This document shows positions 22,889 through 30,170 of a DNA stretch of 38,462 nucleotides, in pieces. The stretch covers positions 1 to 38,462 of the forward strand of contig JBNLAN010000033.1 of assembly GCA_050302175.1 (NCBI GenBank), written 5' to 3'. This DNA comes from JBNLAN01 sp050302175. GTDB lineage: Bacteria; Pseudomonadota; Zetaproteobacteria; Mariprofundales; Mariprofundaceae. The notes beneath the pieces were generated by a model. The model was not told where the DNA came from. It searched no databases and saw nothing but the letters and a program-made list of their open reading frames with translations. Made by a program: the position numbers and the translations under genes. The number at the start of each line of letters is the position of its first letter. Position 1 is the first letter of the stretch.

Positions 22889-23431
22889 TCAGGTTAATTT
22901 CGGCAGGATTTGCGAGAGCCAGCTATCCAGGCGCTCCTCGGTCAGCATGGCTTGCGTGTTCTGATCGATAATGAGCCCCACGAAACGATTGTCGACCACT
23001 GCCAGCGAGTGCTCGAACGCGTAGCCGTCGGTCGGCCAGTCGCCGATGATGGTTGCACCCCGCTCCTTGAAAAAGGCGTAGAGGTGATAGATGGCGCTGG
23101 CGAAGCGGTCGGCGTATTTCTCCTGATTACCGAGGCCGTAGAGGGCGATGGTTTTGCCGGCGAAGTCTGCATCGGCAAGTTTGGGCAGAAACTCCTCCCA
23201 GCTCGCATCCGGGTTTCCGGCCGAGTGGCCGGGCAGCTGGTTTATGCCGTAGCTGGGGGTGCCGAGGATCAGGCTGTCGTATTGCAACATGTCGCCCGGC
23301 TCGATGCGGTTGATGTTCACGGGCTTCGCTGCAATGTCTCCGAACCGGGCACCGATCTTTTTAGCGATTTTCTTCGCAATCAGCCGTGTCGTGCCGGTAT
23401 CCGTTCCAAAAAATATTCCGATCTGTGCCAT
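22889..23431 (-). CDS. nifF: Nitrogenase flavodoxin NifF
   Basis: This 180-residue long-chain flavodoxin has the FMN phosphate loop FFGTDTGTTRLIAKKIAKK. It also has flavin-flanking loops (LILGTPSYGINQLPG, YGLGNQEKYADRFA) and the long-chain insert around GDWPTDGYAFEHSLAVVDN. NifF passes electrons, here probably from Rnf, to the Fe protein. The start ATG 23431 follows AAGGAGCAGGCG. It has its own -24/-12 promoter and NifA site, so it is expected to be induced together with the nif operons. Confidence 0.93.
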   Translation of the reverse strand: MAQIGIFFGTDTGTTRLIAKKIAKKIGARFGDIAAKPVNINRIEPGDMLQYDSLILGTPSYGINQLPGHSAGNPDASWEEFLPKLADADFAGKTIALYGLGNQEKYADRFASAIYHLYAFFKERGATIIGDWPTDGYAFEHSLAVVDNRFVGLIIDQNTQAMLTEERLDSWLSQILPKLT

Positions 23432-23464
23432 CGCCTGCTCCTTGTGGGTTGATGGGCTGTTCCA

Positions 23465-23480
23465 GCAAGGATGGCACCAT
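23465..23480 (-). promoter_or_regulatory. Sigma-54 (-24/-12) promoter of nifF
   Basis: On the minus strand it reads TGGTGCCATCCTTGCT, with correct GG-N10-GC spacing and an exact TTGC half. The leader to the nifF ATG would be about 22 bases. Confidence 0.72.
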
Positions 23481-23531
23481 CGGCGCAGCCGTTGCGCTTA
23501 CAGGGATGTGCGATGTTGCGAATGAGCCGAT

Positions 23532-23547
23532 TGTCGCAATACCGACA
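23532..23547. promoter_or_regulatory. NifA upstream activator site for nifF
   Basis: TGTCGCAATACCGACA is TGT-N10-ACA with extra symmetry (TGTCG...CGACA). It lies about 54 bases upstream of the nifF -24 element. Confidence 0.7.
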
Positions 23548-23618
23548 CTGCGGCCAGCTGCAAACCGGGCGGTTCCGGCTTAGATAAAAAAGGGTGGCGT
23601 TCTTTTTTTCGGATCTCT

Positions 23619-24131
23619 TTAAAGTCGCTTCGAAAGCTGCGACAGCATCGAGCGCATCAGGGCGCGGCTATAGATGCGGTGGAATCCGAGCAGCGCATGG
23701 AATCCGAATCCGAACGATTTGCGCCCGGAGGCCGAGGCGCCGATGGGAACGACAGCCGAGCCGAAATAGAGGCGCGTTCCGTAGCCATCGTCCGTCGGTT
23801 CACTCATCAGCCACGAGCGGGTCCGGCCCAGGTGATCGCAGAGCAGCAGTTGATTCTGCGTGCGCCCTTCCACGTTCCAGGCCGAAAAGGTTTCCGTCTC
23901 GCCCTCGGCCAGTTGCCTGGCCTGTTCGTCGCTCGAGGGCCTTCTTGCAACGATTGCCAGAATGGCCCGCTCCAGCCTGAACAGCCTTGAGGTGTAGAAG
24001 GCCTGCACGTATTCGCTTTGGGAGATGCGGCGTGGCAGCTCCATGTAGTAGCAATCGGTATAGGCTTCCTGCTGCTCGTAGTGCTTCAGCAACGCTTCGT
24101 CCGGCAATTTTCCAGCCTGAATATCGATCAT
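23619..24131 (-). CDS. Conserved-looking hypothetical protein
   Basis: This 170-residue protein has segments that look conserved: YTSRLFRLERAILAIVARRP, ETETFSAWNVEGRTQNQLLL, HLGRTRSWLMSEP and TRLYFGSAVVPIGA. The pattern suggests a lipid or small-ligand binding beta-fold, but I cannot name a family with confidence. ATG 24131 follows AAGGGAGATCAG, which favours it over 24170. It is followed by short unassigned sequence before nifF and may be co-transcribed with the upstream methyltransferase. Confidence 0.65.
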   Translation of the reverse strand: MIDIQAGKLPDEALLKHYEQQEAYTDCYYMELPRRISQSEYVQAFYTSRLFRLERAILAIVARRPSSDEQARQLAEGETETFSAWNVEGRTQNQLLLCDHLGRTRSWLMSEPTDDGYGTRLYFGSAVVPIGASASGRKSFGFGFHALLGFHRIYSRALMRSMLSQLSKRL

Positions 24132-24186
24132 CTGATCTCCCTTGTGCTCATGATTTTGCATAAGTGGCACCCGCCACTCGGCTCTC

Positions 24187-24894
24187 TCAGTATATTCCGG
24201 GAATCAAACGATAGCGCACGCGTCCAGTATAGTCCCGATAGCCCGGCAACTCTTCCTGCAGAGTCCGGTCTTCAAGTGCGGTTCGAATCACCGCGATGAT
24301 CGATGCCGCCGCCGCAGGAATCAGTGTCCATACCGAGCCAAGGGCAAGCACGATACCGAACAGGGCAAGAACATTTCCGGCATAGCCCGGATGGCGCACA
24401 AACCGGTACGGGCCGGTGCTGCACACCACATGCCCACGATCTGTCTGAATGCGCACCACGCTGGAGAAAAAGCGATTCTCGGCCACGGCCCATGCCGCGA
24501 AAGTATATCCAAGAACAATCAGAATGAAGCCGGTCACGATGAGCCATAGCGGAAATTCAGGTGTCCAGCGATAGCGGTGATCAAGACCTGCGACGATCAC
24601 CATGGGATAGCCGATACTCACCGCCATCAATGGCGCAAGCAGTTTGTCCCAGGCTTTGGCGTTCCGGAGATTTTCGACATTCTGCCGTTCGGCTGTCAGG
24701 CCGGGATGTCGGCTCTCCGCCCAGGTGCGCCCGCCGATTCCGGCGGCCATGATCAGTATCGAATATATCCACGCCTGCCACCAGCCGGGCTCCCCGCCGC
24801 ACACAAATAAAATTAGCGGGATCAGGAGATACACCACAATCAGTCTGATCCACTGGCGGGGGGATACCGTTTGGGCTGCCTCTTCATATTGCAT
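24187..24894 (-). CDS. Isoprenylcysteine methyltransferase-like membrane protein
   Basis: This 235-residue protein has four to five membrane segments and the ICMT/PEMT-type C-terminal signature: CSTGPYRFVRHPGYAGNVLA followed by LEDRTLQEELPGYRDYTGRV (the RHPxY and E...Y motifs that bind S-adenosylmethionine). The methyl acceptor is unknown in bacteria of this type. No good ribosome site is visible before ATG 24894 or the alternative 24930; 24894 gives a natural MQYEEAAQT start. It lies 55 bases upstream of the hypothetical gene on the same strand. Confidence 0.8.
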   Translation of the reverse strand: MQYEEAAQTVSPRQWIRLIVVYLLIPLILFVCGGEPGWWQAWIYSILIMAAGIGGRTWAESRHPGLTAERQNVENLRNAKAWDKLLAPLMAVSIGYPMVIVAGLDHRYRWTPEFPLWLIVTGFILIVLGYTFAAWAVAENRFFSSVVRIQTDRGHVVCSTGPYRFVRHPGYAGNVLALFGIVLALGSVWTLIPAAAASIIAVIRTALEDRTLQEELPGYRDYTGRVRYRLIPGIY

Positions 24895-25023
24895 ATAAAA
24901 AGAATAGCAAAGATGAAGTGTGTGCATCATTCAACACTCTAGAGAAAGGGCCCTGCCACCTTTATCGGAAATTAAGCACCGTGTCTCAGGAATGGTCTAT
25001 ATTCATTGCTCGGGAGGTGTTCA

Positions 25024-25599
25024 ATGGAGATCACTGTTAAGTTTTATCTGCCTAAAGGCCTGAAAGGGAAAAAGAAGACGAACATAAAGCGCTGGAAGAA
25101 AGCAATCGAATGGTGGGTTAAAAAACTCAAGAAAAAATGCGATGGCCTGACGCTGAAGATTAAATACGAGGATACGGACACGACTTCGCTTCCCGAAGGA
25201 AAAACCTGGTATGCCACAGAAAATGCGAAAGTTAAAAAAGAGGGGAAAACGCTGGTTGGCAGAAAAACACTGTTTAAGTATTTGGGAGATGAAACCGATC
25301 CGAAGTGTTTCAGAATATGCCTGTTTGAAAAGGTGATCTCCAAACCTCAGCACGAAAACGGATCGGGCTCTATCCCCGGCAAATTCGAGCCGCCCAACAC
25401 GCTTGCGGCGAAGAAGAAAACAAAAACCGCAGACAGGCGGCACGAAATTGGTCATCTGTTTGGATTGGAAGATGGTGATGGCGGCATTATGGACAAGGTG
25501 TTCCCCAAAAAGGGACAGCATAAAGATGCGCATTACGGTCCCAAAGAGTATTGGGGGCGTGATTGGTGCAGCAAGATAAAGGGTCACTTAGGACTGTGA
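25024..25599 (+). CDS. Metzincin-like zinc metalloprotease (putative)
   Basis: This 191-residue Lys-rich basic protein has the zinc motif RRHEIGHLFGLEDGD: His140, Glu141, His144, Gly147 and Asp150 in the third-ligand place. GIMDK follows, with Met156 as a possible Met-turn. HExxHxxGxxD is known from snapalysin-type metzincins. No signal peptide is seen, so it would act in the cytoplasm or leave by another route. Long Lys stretches (KGKKKTNIKRWKK) and a lower GC content set it apart from its neighbours. ATG 25024 follows CGGGAGGTGTTCA. Confidence 0.7.
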   Translation: MEITVKFYLPKGLKGKKKTNIKRWKKAIEWWVKKLKKKCDGLTLKIKYEDTDTTSLPEGKTWYATENAKVKKEGKTLVGRKTLFKYLGDETDPKCFRICLFEKVISKPQHENGSGSIPGKFEPPNTLAAKKKTKTADRRHEIGHLFGLEDGDGGIMDKVFPKKGQHKDAHYGPKEYWGRDWCSKIKGHLGL

Positions 25600-25780
25600 G
25601 TTCCCGGCAAATGAAAGAGAAGTTCGAGAGCAGGGTGTCGAAGAAAGCAGAATGACAGCTTGCTCCAGCAACAATTCAAATCAATCGAGTCTGACCCCAT
25701 TGATTGTGCATTGATTGTGAGCAGCAATTCAACATTCAAGACCTGACCTAATGGCTCTTTTCATATAGGATAAAGTCCTT
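25600..25780. other. Intergenic stretch with terminal-repeat-like motifs
   Basis: No convincing gene. It contains GTCTGACCCC (25689-25698) and CAAGACCTGACC (25737-25748). The second is a near inverted copy of GGGGTCAAGTCTTG, found after the ATPase gene at about 28459. These may be the edges of a transferred segment. Confidence 0.35.
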
Positions 25781-25981
25781 ATGGCAGAAGATAAAAGCGA
25801 ATCGATATCACCCACGGTGAATAAGGTACTCGATGAGTATATCGCTGTTCTGCATGCGGACGAAAAGATCGATAACGAAGCTGTGGACCAGCTTGATGTA
25901 CTCTTGCGAAAGGGCAAAGTTCCTAAATTCGACGATATTGATGCGGCATTGTTCCCACCACCCAGAGGAGACAAGTCGTGA
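25781..25981 (+). CDS. Small acidic protein coupled to the SMC-like ATPase
   Basis: This 66-residue acidic helical protein begins MAEDKSESISPTVNKVLDEY and ends in a Pro-rich tail (DAALFPPPRGDKS). The stop overlaps the GTG start of the ATPase gene (GTGA), so the two are almost certainly one operon with coupled translation. No family recognised. By analogy with other SMC-like defence operons it could be a regulator or partner subunit, which is inference only. Confidence 0.65.
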   Translation: MAEDKSESISPTVNKVLDEYIAVLHADEKIDNEAVDQLDVLLRKGKVPKFDDIDAALFPPPRGDKS

Positions 25982-28443
25982 TCCGCATCAAAACTATCCA
26001 TATCGAAGAGTTCCGCGGTATTCGTGACCTTACTCTTGACCTGAGTGGCAAAAACTTTGGGATTTGCGGCTCAAATGGTACCGGCAAAAGCGGCGTGGTT
26101 GATGCCATCGAATTCTGTCTCACGGGCAACATCACTAGGTTGTCGGGAGAAGGCCAAGGCGAACTCAGTGTGAAAGGCCATGCTCCACACGTCGATCACC
26201 GTGCGAATCCAGACAGGGCCAAGGTTACGATTACTGCTACTGTGCCGTCACTTGGCAAGGAAGTTACGGTCACTCGCTCGGTTAAGGCCCCACGCATTGC
26301 GACTATCGAGCCCTCTGATCCAGAAGTTCAGACAATCATCGAAGAATTGCAAACGCATCCGGAGTTTGCACTATCGCGTCGAGAGATTGCGAAATACATC
26401 ATAACTCCGCCCGCGCAACGGTCCACCGACGTTCAAACTCTACTGCGCCTTGATTACATCGGGGATTTACGCAAGTCGCTGTTGACTTATGCGAACAGAT
26501 GCAAGCGCGAAGCCGAGGAGGCCGAACGCGCGCAAGCCCATGCCGAAAGTGAGTTAAAAACTGCTCTCGGCGTTTCCACTTTTGACATCATGGATATGCT
26601 GGAAAAGGTAAACGAGCAGCGCAGCGTTCTCGGTTTGTCTGCACTTACGGAGCTAACCCCGCAAACGTCTTTCAAGGGGGGCGCGCCGGAAGATGACAAC
26701 GATGCCAGGAAGCCCGGCTTTGCGAAGGATGTGGCTCTTGCCGACCTCACGGCGCTATCCAAAGTTATCCATTCTGGCGAGCCGGATGATCTAAAAGCGC
26801 ACAGGGAAAGCGCGCTCACGTCCTTGAAGAAGCTGAAAGAAGATGAAAAGGCGCTATTGCTTGCACGGGCGCATGGCTTTATCACGACCGGCCTTGATCT
26901 TGTTACCGAAGATGCCTGTCCTCTTTGCGACAAGCCTTGGGACGCCGATGAACTGCGCGACCATCTCAAGGCGAAGCTCCTGAGCGCCGAAGAGATTGGG
27001 ACTTTGCTCAAAAAACTCGGCAGTGTGAATCGTGCAATTATTGATGGCATTGCAGTCCGTGCGGCGGGAGTCCGCAAAGCGGCTGGTTATGCTGCAACGC
27101 TTGATCCAGTTGTCTCACGCGCTGAATTGGATGCCTATGTTGAAGCTCTTGACGATGCGATTGCCGCGCTCAAGGCGTTCGAGAATGATCGTTCCCAGAT
27201 TGAAAATGCCATTAACGCGCTGGAAGCCAAATGGTGGGAAGTTCCAGGAGTCGCGCAGATGCGGCTGGATGAGACAGAGGAAGGCATCAAAGCTTTGCCC
27301 GACAGTTCGGCCAAGGGTAAGGCCGTTGAATTTTTGGCTGTCCTTCAGGATCGCTATGAGAGGCTCCTTGCAACGAGCAAGACTGCCAAATCTCTGGTCG
27401 CGCGGAATGCAGCAGCGCAAAGGGTCTATGACCACTACAACACCGTATCCAACACGGTCCTCGAAGACATCTACGATGCCGTCGCCAAGGAATTTACGGA
27501 ATTCTATAAGGCAATCAACGACGATGAAGGCAAATTCGTCGGCGAGTTGAAGGCAGAGCCAGCCAAACTCAGTTTTAACGTCGATTTCTATGGCCGAGGG
27601 ACATTCCCGCCCGGTGCCTATCATAGCGAAGGGCATCAGGACGGCATGGGCTTGTGCCTTTATCTAGCTCTGATGAAGCACACGCTCGGCGATAAATTCA
27701 CCTTTGCGGTGCTCGATGATGTACTGATGTCCGTCGATACCGGCCATCGGCGCGAAGTGTGCCGCTTGCTCAAGACAAAGTTCCCAAACACCCAGTTCGT
27801 CCTGACTACCCATGACCGAGTATGGCTGCAATACATGAAGACCGAGGGCCTGATTCAGAACGGGCAGTTTTTCGGTGGCTGGAATATCGAGACAGGGCCT
27901 CGTATCTGGGATGACACAGACATCTGGGCCGAAATCCAAGAAGCTCTCGATAAAGATGATGTGCCGCGTGCTGCCGCACTATTGCGGCGCTATCTCGAAT
28001 ATATCTCCGCAGTTCTCGCTGACAATTTGCGGGCACAGGTCGACTATCGAGGCGACGCCAGCTATGACCTCGGCGACTTGCTCCCACCAACACTCAACCG
28101 GTGGAAGGATCGGCTGAAAAAAGGCATTAAGTCGGCAGAACATTGGGGACACAGTGATATTAAAGCAACGTTAGAGGCACAACTTGCTGAGGCAGATACA
28201 CTGATTCAACAGAGCAGCGCCGAGCAGTGGGCGATCAATAAGTCGGTGCATTTCAACGAGTGGGGAAATTTCACGAAAACCGAATTCAAGGAAGTCGCTG
28301 ATGCATTCAAAGCGTTGCTCGATCATATCCGCTGCCAGAGCGCGAAGTGTGGTGGCTATCCCTATCTTACCCCACGTAAAGGCGCGCCGGAACAGCTTCG
28401 ATGCAGCTGTGGAACCATCAATATCAATCTTAAAACTAGATAG
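25978..28443 (+). CDS. SMC/RecF-like AAA ATPase with Rad50-type CxxC hook
   Basis: This is an 821-residue protein. The N-terminal ATPase half starts IRIKTIHIEEFRGIRDLTLD with Walker A GSNGTGKS at residues 31-38. Coiled-coil segments at about 165-310 and 370-480 flank a Cys314-Pro-Leu-Cys317 motif like the Rad50 zinc hook. The C-terminal half has GHQDGMGLCLYLALMK (signature region) and Walker B FAVLDDVLMSVD (residues 576-587), then VLTTHDRVW. A further 190-residue domain ends in two Cys pairs (CQSAKC, CSC). It probably binds DNA ends or foreign DNA. GTG 25978 overlaps the small ORF. No nuclease domain is visible. Confidence 0.82.
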   Translation: MIRIKTIHIEEFRGIRDLTLDLSGKNFGICGSNGTGKSGVVDAIEFCLTGNITRLSGEGQGELSVKGHAPHVDHRANPDRAKVTITATVPSLGKEVTVTRSVKAPRIATIEPSDPEVQTIIEELQTHPEFALSRREIAKYIITPPAQRSTDVQTLLRLDYIGDLRKSLLTYANRCKREAEEAERAQAHAESELKTALGVSTFDIMDMLEKVNEQRSVLGLSALTELTPQTSFKGGAPEDDNDARKPGFAKDVALADLTALSKVIHSGEPDDLKAHRESALTSLKKLKEDEKALLLARAHGFITTGLDLVTEDACPLCDKPWDADELRDHLKAKLLSAEEIGTLLKKLGSVNRAIIDGIAVRAAGVRKAAGYAATLDPVVSRAELDAYVEALDDAIAALKAFENDRSQIENAINALEAKWWEVPGVAQMRLDETEEGIKALPDSSAKGKAVEFLAVLQDRYERLLATSKTAKSLVARNAAAQRVYDHYNTVSNTVLEDIYDAVAKEFTEFYKAINDDEGKFVGELKAEPAKLSFNVDFYGRGTFPPGAYHSEGHQDGMGLCLYLALMKHTLGDKFTFAVLDDVLMSVDTGHRREVCRLLKTKFPNTQFVLTTHDRVWLQYMKTEGLIQNGQFFGGWNIETGPRIWDDTDIWAEIQEALDKDDVPRAAALLRRYLEYISAVLADNLRAQVDYRGDASYDLGDLLPPTLNRWKDRLKKGIKSAEHWGHSDIKATLEAQLAEADTLIQQSSAEQWAINKSVHFNEWGNFTKTEFKEVADAFKALLDHIRCQSAKCGGYPYLTPRKGAPEQLRCSCGTININLKTR

Positions 28444-28445
28444 AA

Positions 28446-28996
28446 TGTAAAAACTTTGGGGTCAAGTCTTGCAATCATGCATTCTCCTCCCGGCCCGCAA
28501 CCAACATCACGCAGCCAGTGGTGTGATGTCATGCTCGATTTCGCTGGCCTTTTCAGCCTTGGTGACTTTCAGGTCGTAGGCGGTTTGAAGGTTGAGCCAG
28601 AACTCCGGGGTGTTGTTAAAGAAGCGGGCAAGGCGAAGGGCGGTGTCCACACTGATGCTGCGCTTCTCACGTACCAGGTCGTTGATACGCGGTGCAGGCA
28701 CCCTCAGGCGAATCGCCAACGTGTAAAAACTTTGGGGTCAAGTCTTGCAATCATGCATTCTCCTCCCGGCCCGCAACCAACATCACGCAGCCAGCGGCGT
28801 GATGTCATGCTCGATTTCGCTGGCCTTTTCAGCCTTGGTGACTTTCAGGTCGTAGGCGGTTTGAAGGTTGAGCCAGAACTCCGGGGTGTTGTTAAAGAAG
28901 CGGGCAAGGCGAAGGGCGGTATCCACACTGATGCTGCGCTTCTCGCGTACCAGGTCGTTAATACGTGGTGCAGGCACCCTCAGGCGAATCGCCAGC
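28446..28996. repeat. Tandem duplication of a 275-base unit
   Basis: Units 28446-28720 and 28722-28996 are direct copies offset by 276 bases. I count about seven mismatches, so they are about 97 percent identical. Each unit holds TTGGGGTCAAGTCTTGCAAT, a non-coding stretch, and the C-terminal 70 codons of a higA gene on the minus strand. Only the second unit continues into an intact higA N terminus. Confidence 0.9.
28507..28719 (-). pseudogene. Truncated second copy of higA
   Basis: A 70-codon frame identical in amino acids to the C-terminal part of the intact HigA (from the AIRLRVPAPRINDLV segment to ITPLAA). The first 33 residues are missing because the duplication ended inside the gene. 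It has only a TTG as possible start and no ribosome site. The base changes between the copies are all synonymous or outside the frame, so the duplication may be recent or gene conversion may act. Confidence 0.8.
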
Positions 28997-29094
28997 GCAT
29001 TGGCAGACATCTCCAGCGGAGCCAGGAACTCCTCTCGCAGAATCTCACCCGGATGAATCGAGCGCATACCGTTTGTCATTTTGTCTGTAGCCAT
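28783..29094 (-). CDS. higA: HigA-type antitoxin (XRE family), no toxin beside it
   Basis: This 103-residue HigA-type antitoxin begins with IHPGEILREEFLAPLEMSAN, and its helix-turn-helix is LAIRLRVPAPRINDLVREKR. ARFFNNTPEFWLNLQTAYDL is the usual HigA dimer segment. The start ATG 29094 keeps a ribosome site (AAGGAGTTGTTGAG). HigB normally precedes HigA, but the 93 bases upstream hold only a repeat, so the toxin has been lost or moved. It may now act as an orphan regulator. Confidence 0.9.
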   Translation of the reverse strand: MATDKMTNGMRSIHPGEILREEFLAPLEMSANALAIRLRVPAPRINDLVREKRSISVDTALRLARFFNNTPEFWLNLQTAYDLKVTKAEKASEIEHDITPLAA

Positions 29095-29140
29095 CTCAAC
29101 AACTCCTTAGTGATCAGGAAATATAGAGTGCTCGAAGTTT

Positions 29141-29176
29141 GCGTTGCCGTCTCTGCCAGCGTTTCATTGAGCAGTG
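29141..29176. repeat. Direct repeat, left copy, flanking the DUF4258/HTH cassette
   Basis: These 36 bases match 30080-30115 at 30 positions. On the minus strand both copies encode LLNETLAETAT, the tail of the half BFD peptide at 30078. Together they bracket the toxin-antitoxin pair. Confidence 0.6.
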
Positions 29177-29187
29177 CCTAGTCTCCT

Positions 29188-29628
29188 TTATGCAGCAAGT
29201 TTCCATCCGTCTTCTGTTTCTTCCAATTTAATCGTTGCTTGATGAATGTCGCGATTAAGCTTCGAAATGTTTTCCAAGAGCTCTCCAAGCGGGCTACAGT
29301 CATTGATGCTTTCCATATAGAGCTGACGAATAACTGCAGCAGCAGGACCAGTCACAGCGGTTCGCCCTGACTCCCAGTTCCTTAAAGTGCTTTCGGATAC
29401 ATCCATAAGGTCCGCTAACAGCTTCTGAGTCAAATCAAGTTCGATCCGAATGAATCGGAACTCTGGACCGGAAATGTTGCGATTCGACTGAACAATGTTA
29501 GAAGCAATTAAACGGTGAAGCCCATCCAGATCGTGAATGGCAACAAATTCCCCTTCCTGTGTTTTTCTAACAGTATATCCGTTTGCCAAGTAAATATTGT
29601 CGAGCCCACTATCGACATAATGATACAT
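29188..29628 (-). CDS. HTH antitoxin partner of the DUF4258 protein
   Basis: This 146-residue protein has an N-terminal segment typical of a toxin-linked family (MYHYVDSGLDNIYLANGYTV) and a helix-turn-helix at about residues 65-105 (LTQKLLADLMDVSESTLRNW, ESGRTAVTGPAAAVI). The open frame has ATG at 29634 as well, but that one directly abuts the AGGAG. ATG 29628 has proper six-base spacing and gives the family's MYHY start. It lies 9 bases after the DUF4258 gene, the usual toxin-first order. Confidence 0.85.
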   Translation of the reverse strand: MYHYVDSGLDNIYLANGYTVRKTQEGEFVAIHDLDGLHRLIASNIVQSNRNISGPEFRFIRIELDLTQKLLADLMDVSESTLRNWESGRTAVTGPAAAVIRQLYMESINDCSPLGELLENISKLNRDIHQATIKLEETEDGWKLAA

Positions 29629-29637
29629 TTTCATCTC

Positions 29638-29958
29638 CTAGAATACCGTTACTACAATTATATAATCGCCTTTCTCATCTTTATCTAAAGCGGCAGCCAC
29701 ATTGATTTGATCGCCCGCCACCACTGTTCGCATAGTAAACTTATAGTTCCCATGTATCTGATCCCAACAAGGAGGCTCTGAGAAAAAACCAACTCGAAGG
29801 CACATTAAAATTTGCTTTCGAGTAATTGATCGTTCTTGCTTTCTTTTATCCGCATGACCTCTTTTACGGATAAATACTCTACCAGAATCTTCTGCCACCT
29901 TTGTGATTCTGACTTTGGCATCTTTTTCCGAAAGCCTCATTGGGATTACTTTCGCCAT
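29638..29958 (-). CDS. DUF4258 protein, likely toxin
   Basis: This 106-residue small basic protein has the DUF4258 pattern: a His/Arg-rich helix (ADKRKQERSITRKQILMCLR) followed by beta strands (GNYKFTMRTVVAGDQINVAA, YIIVVTVF). DUF4258 proteins have a RelE/BrnT-like fold and are commonly paired with HTH antitoxins such as the next gene. It is AT-richer than the nif genes and is bracketed by a 36-base direct repeat, suggesting insertion as a cassette. Confidence 0.8.
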   Translation of the reverse strand: MAKVIPMRLSEKDAKVRITKVAEDSGRVFIRKRGHADKRKQERSITRKQILMCLRVGFFSEPPCWDQIHGNYKFTMRTVVAGDQINVAAALDKDEKGDYIIVVTVF

Positions 29959-30077
29959 GCGTCAATTATTGACGGTCTTGTCAATAGGGTCAAGTGCAGT
30001 GATTTCGGGTACATGGACCAATCTGACATCGAACTACCAATGCGAGGATTTTCAGTCCTCCGCTCTATTGGAATCGA

Positions 30078-30170
30078 TTACGTTGCCGTTTCTGCCAGGG
30101 TTTCGTTGAGTAATGATTGAACTGCGCCATAGCAGGCGCCGCAACCGCGGCCGGCGCGCGTTTCGGCCAT
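30078..30170 (-). CDS. 30-residue peptide matching the second half of a BFD [2Fe-2S] domain
   Basis: ATG 30170 overlaps the stop of the upstream gene (TGATG) and opens 30 codons with TRAGRGCGACYGAVQSLL. This corresponds to TKAGGGCSACHEGIEEIL of the central NifU domain in this window. A full BFD domain needs a CxC half upstream, which is absent. It may be a remnant, or a mini-protein that pairs with another Cys donor. Its tail is duplicated at 29141. Confidence 0.5.
   Translation of the reverse strand: MAETRAGRGCGACYGAVQSLLNETLAETAT
30080..30115. repeat. Direct repeat, right copy, flanking the DUF4258/HTH cassette
   Basis: This is the partner of 29141-29176 (30 of 36 bases identical). It forms the 3' part of the BFD-like peptide gene, so this is probably the original copy. 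Confidence 0.6.

Noticed and set aside
25600..25780. Short coding frames before the small acidic ORF
   Set aside because: The longest with an acceptable start is about 14 codons; no ribosome site or conservation signal.
28446..28996. CRISPR-like array
   Set aside because: Only two 275-base units containing coding sequence; no short repeat-spacer pattern.
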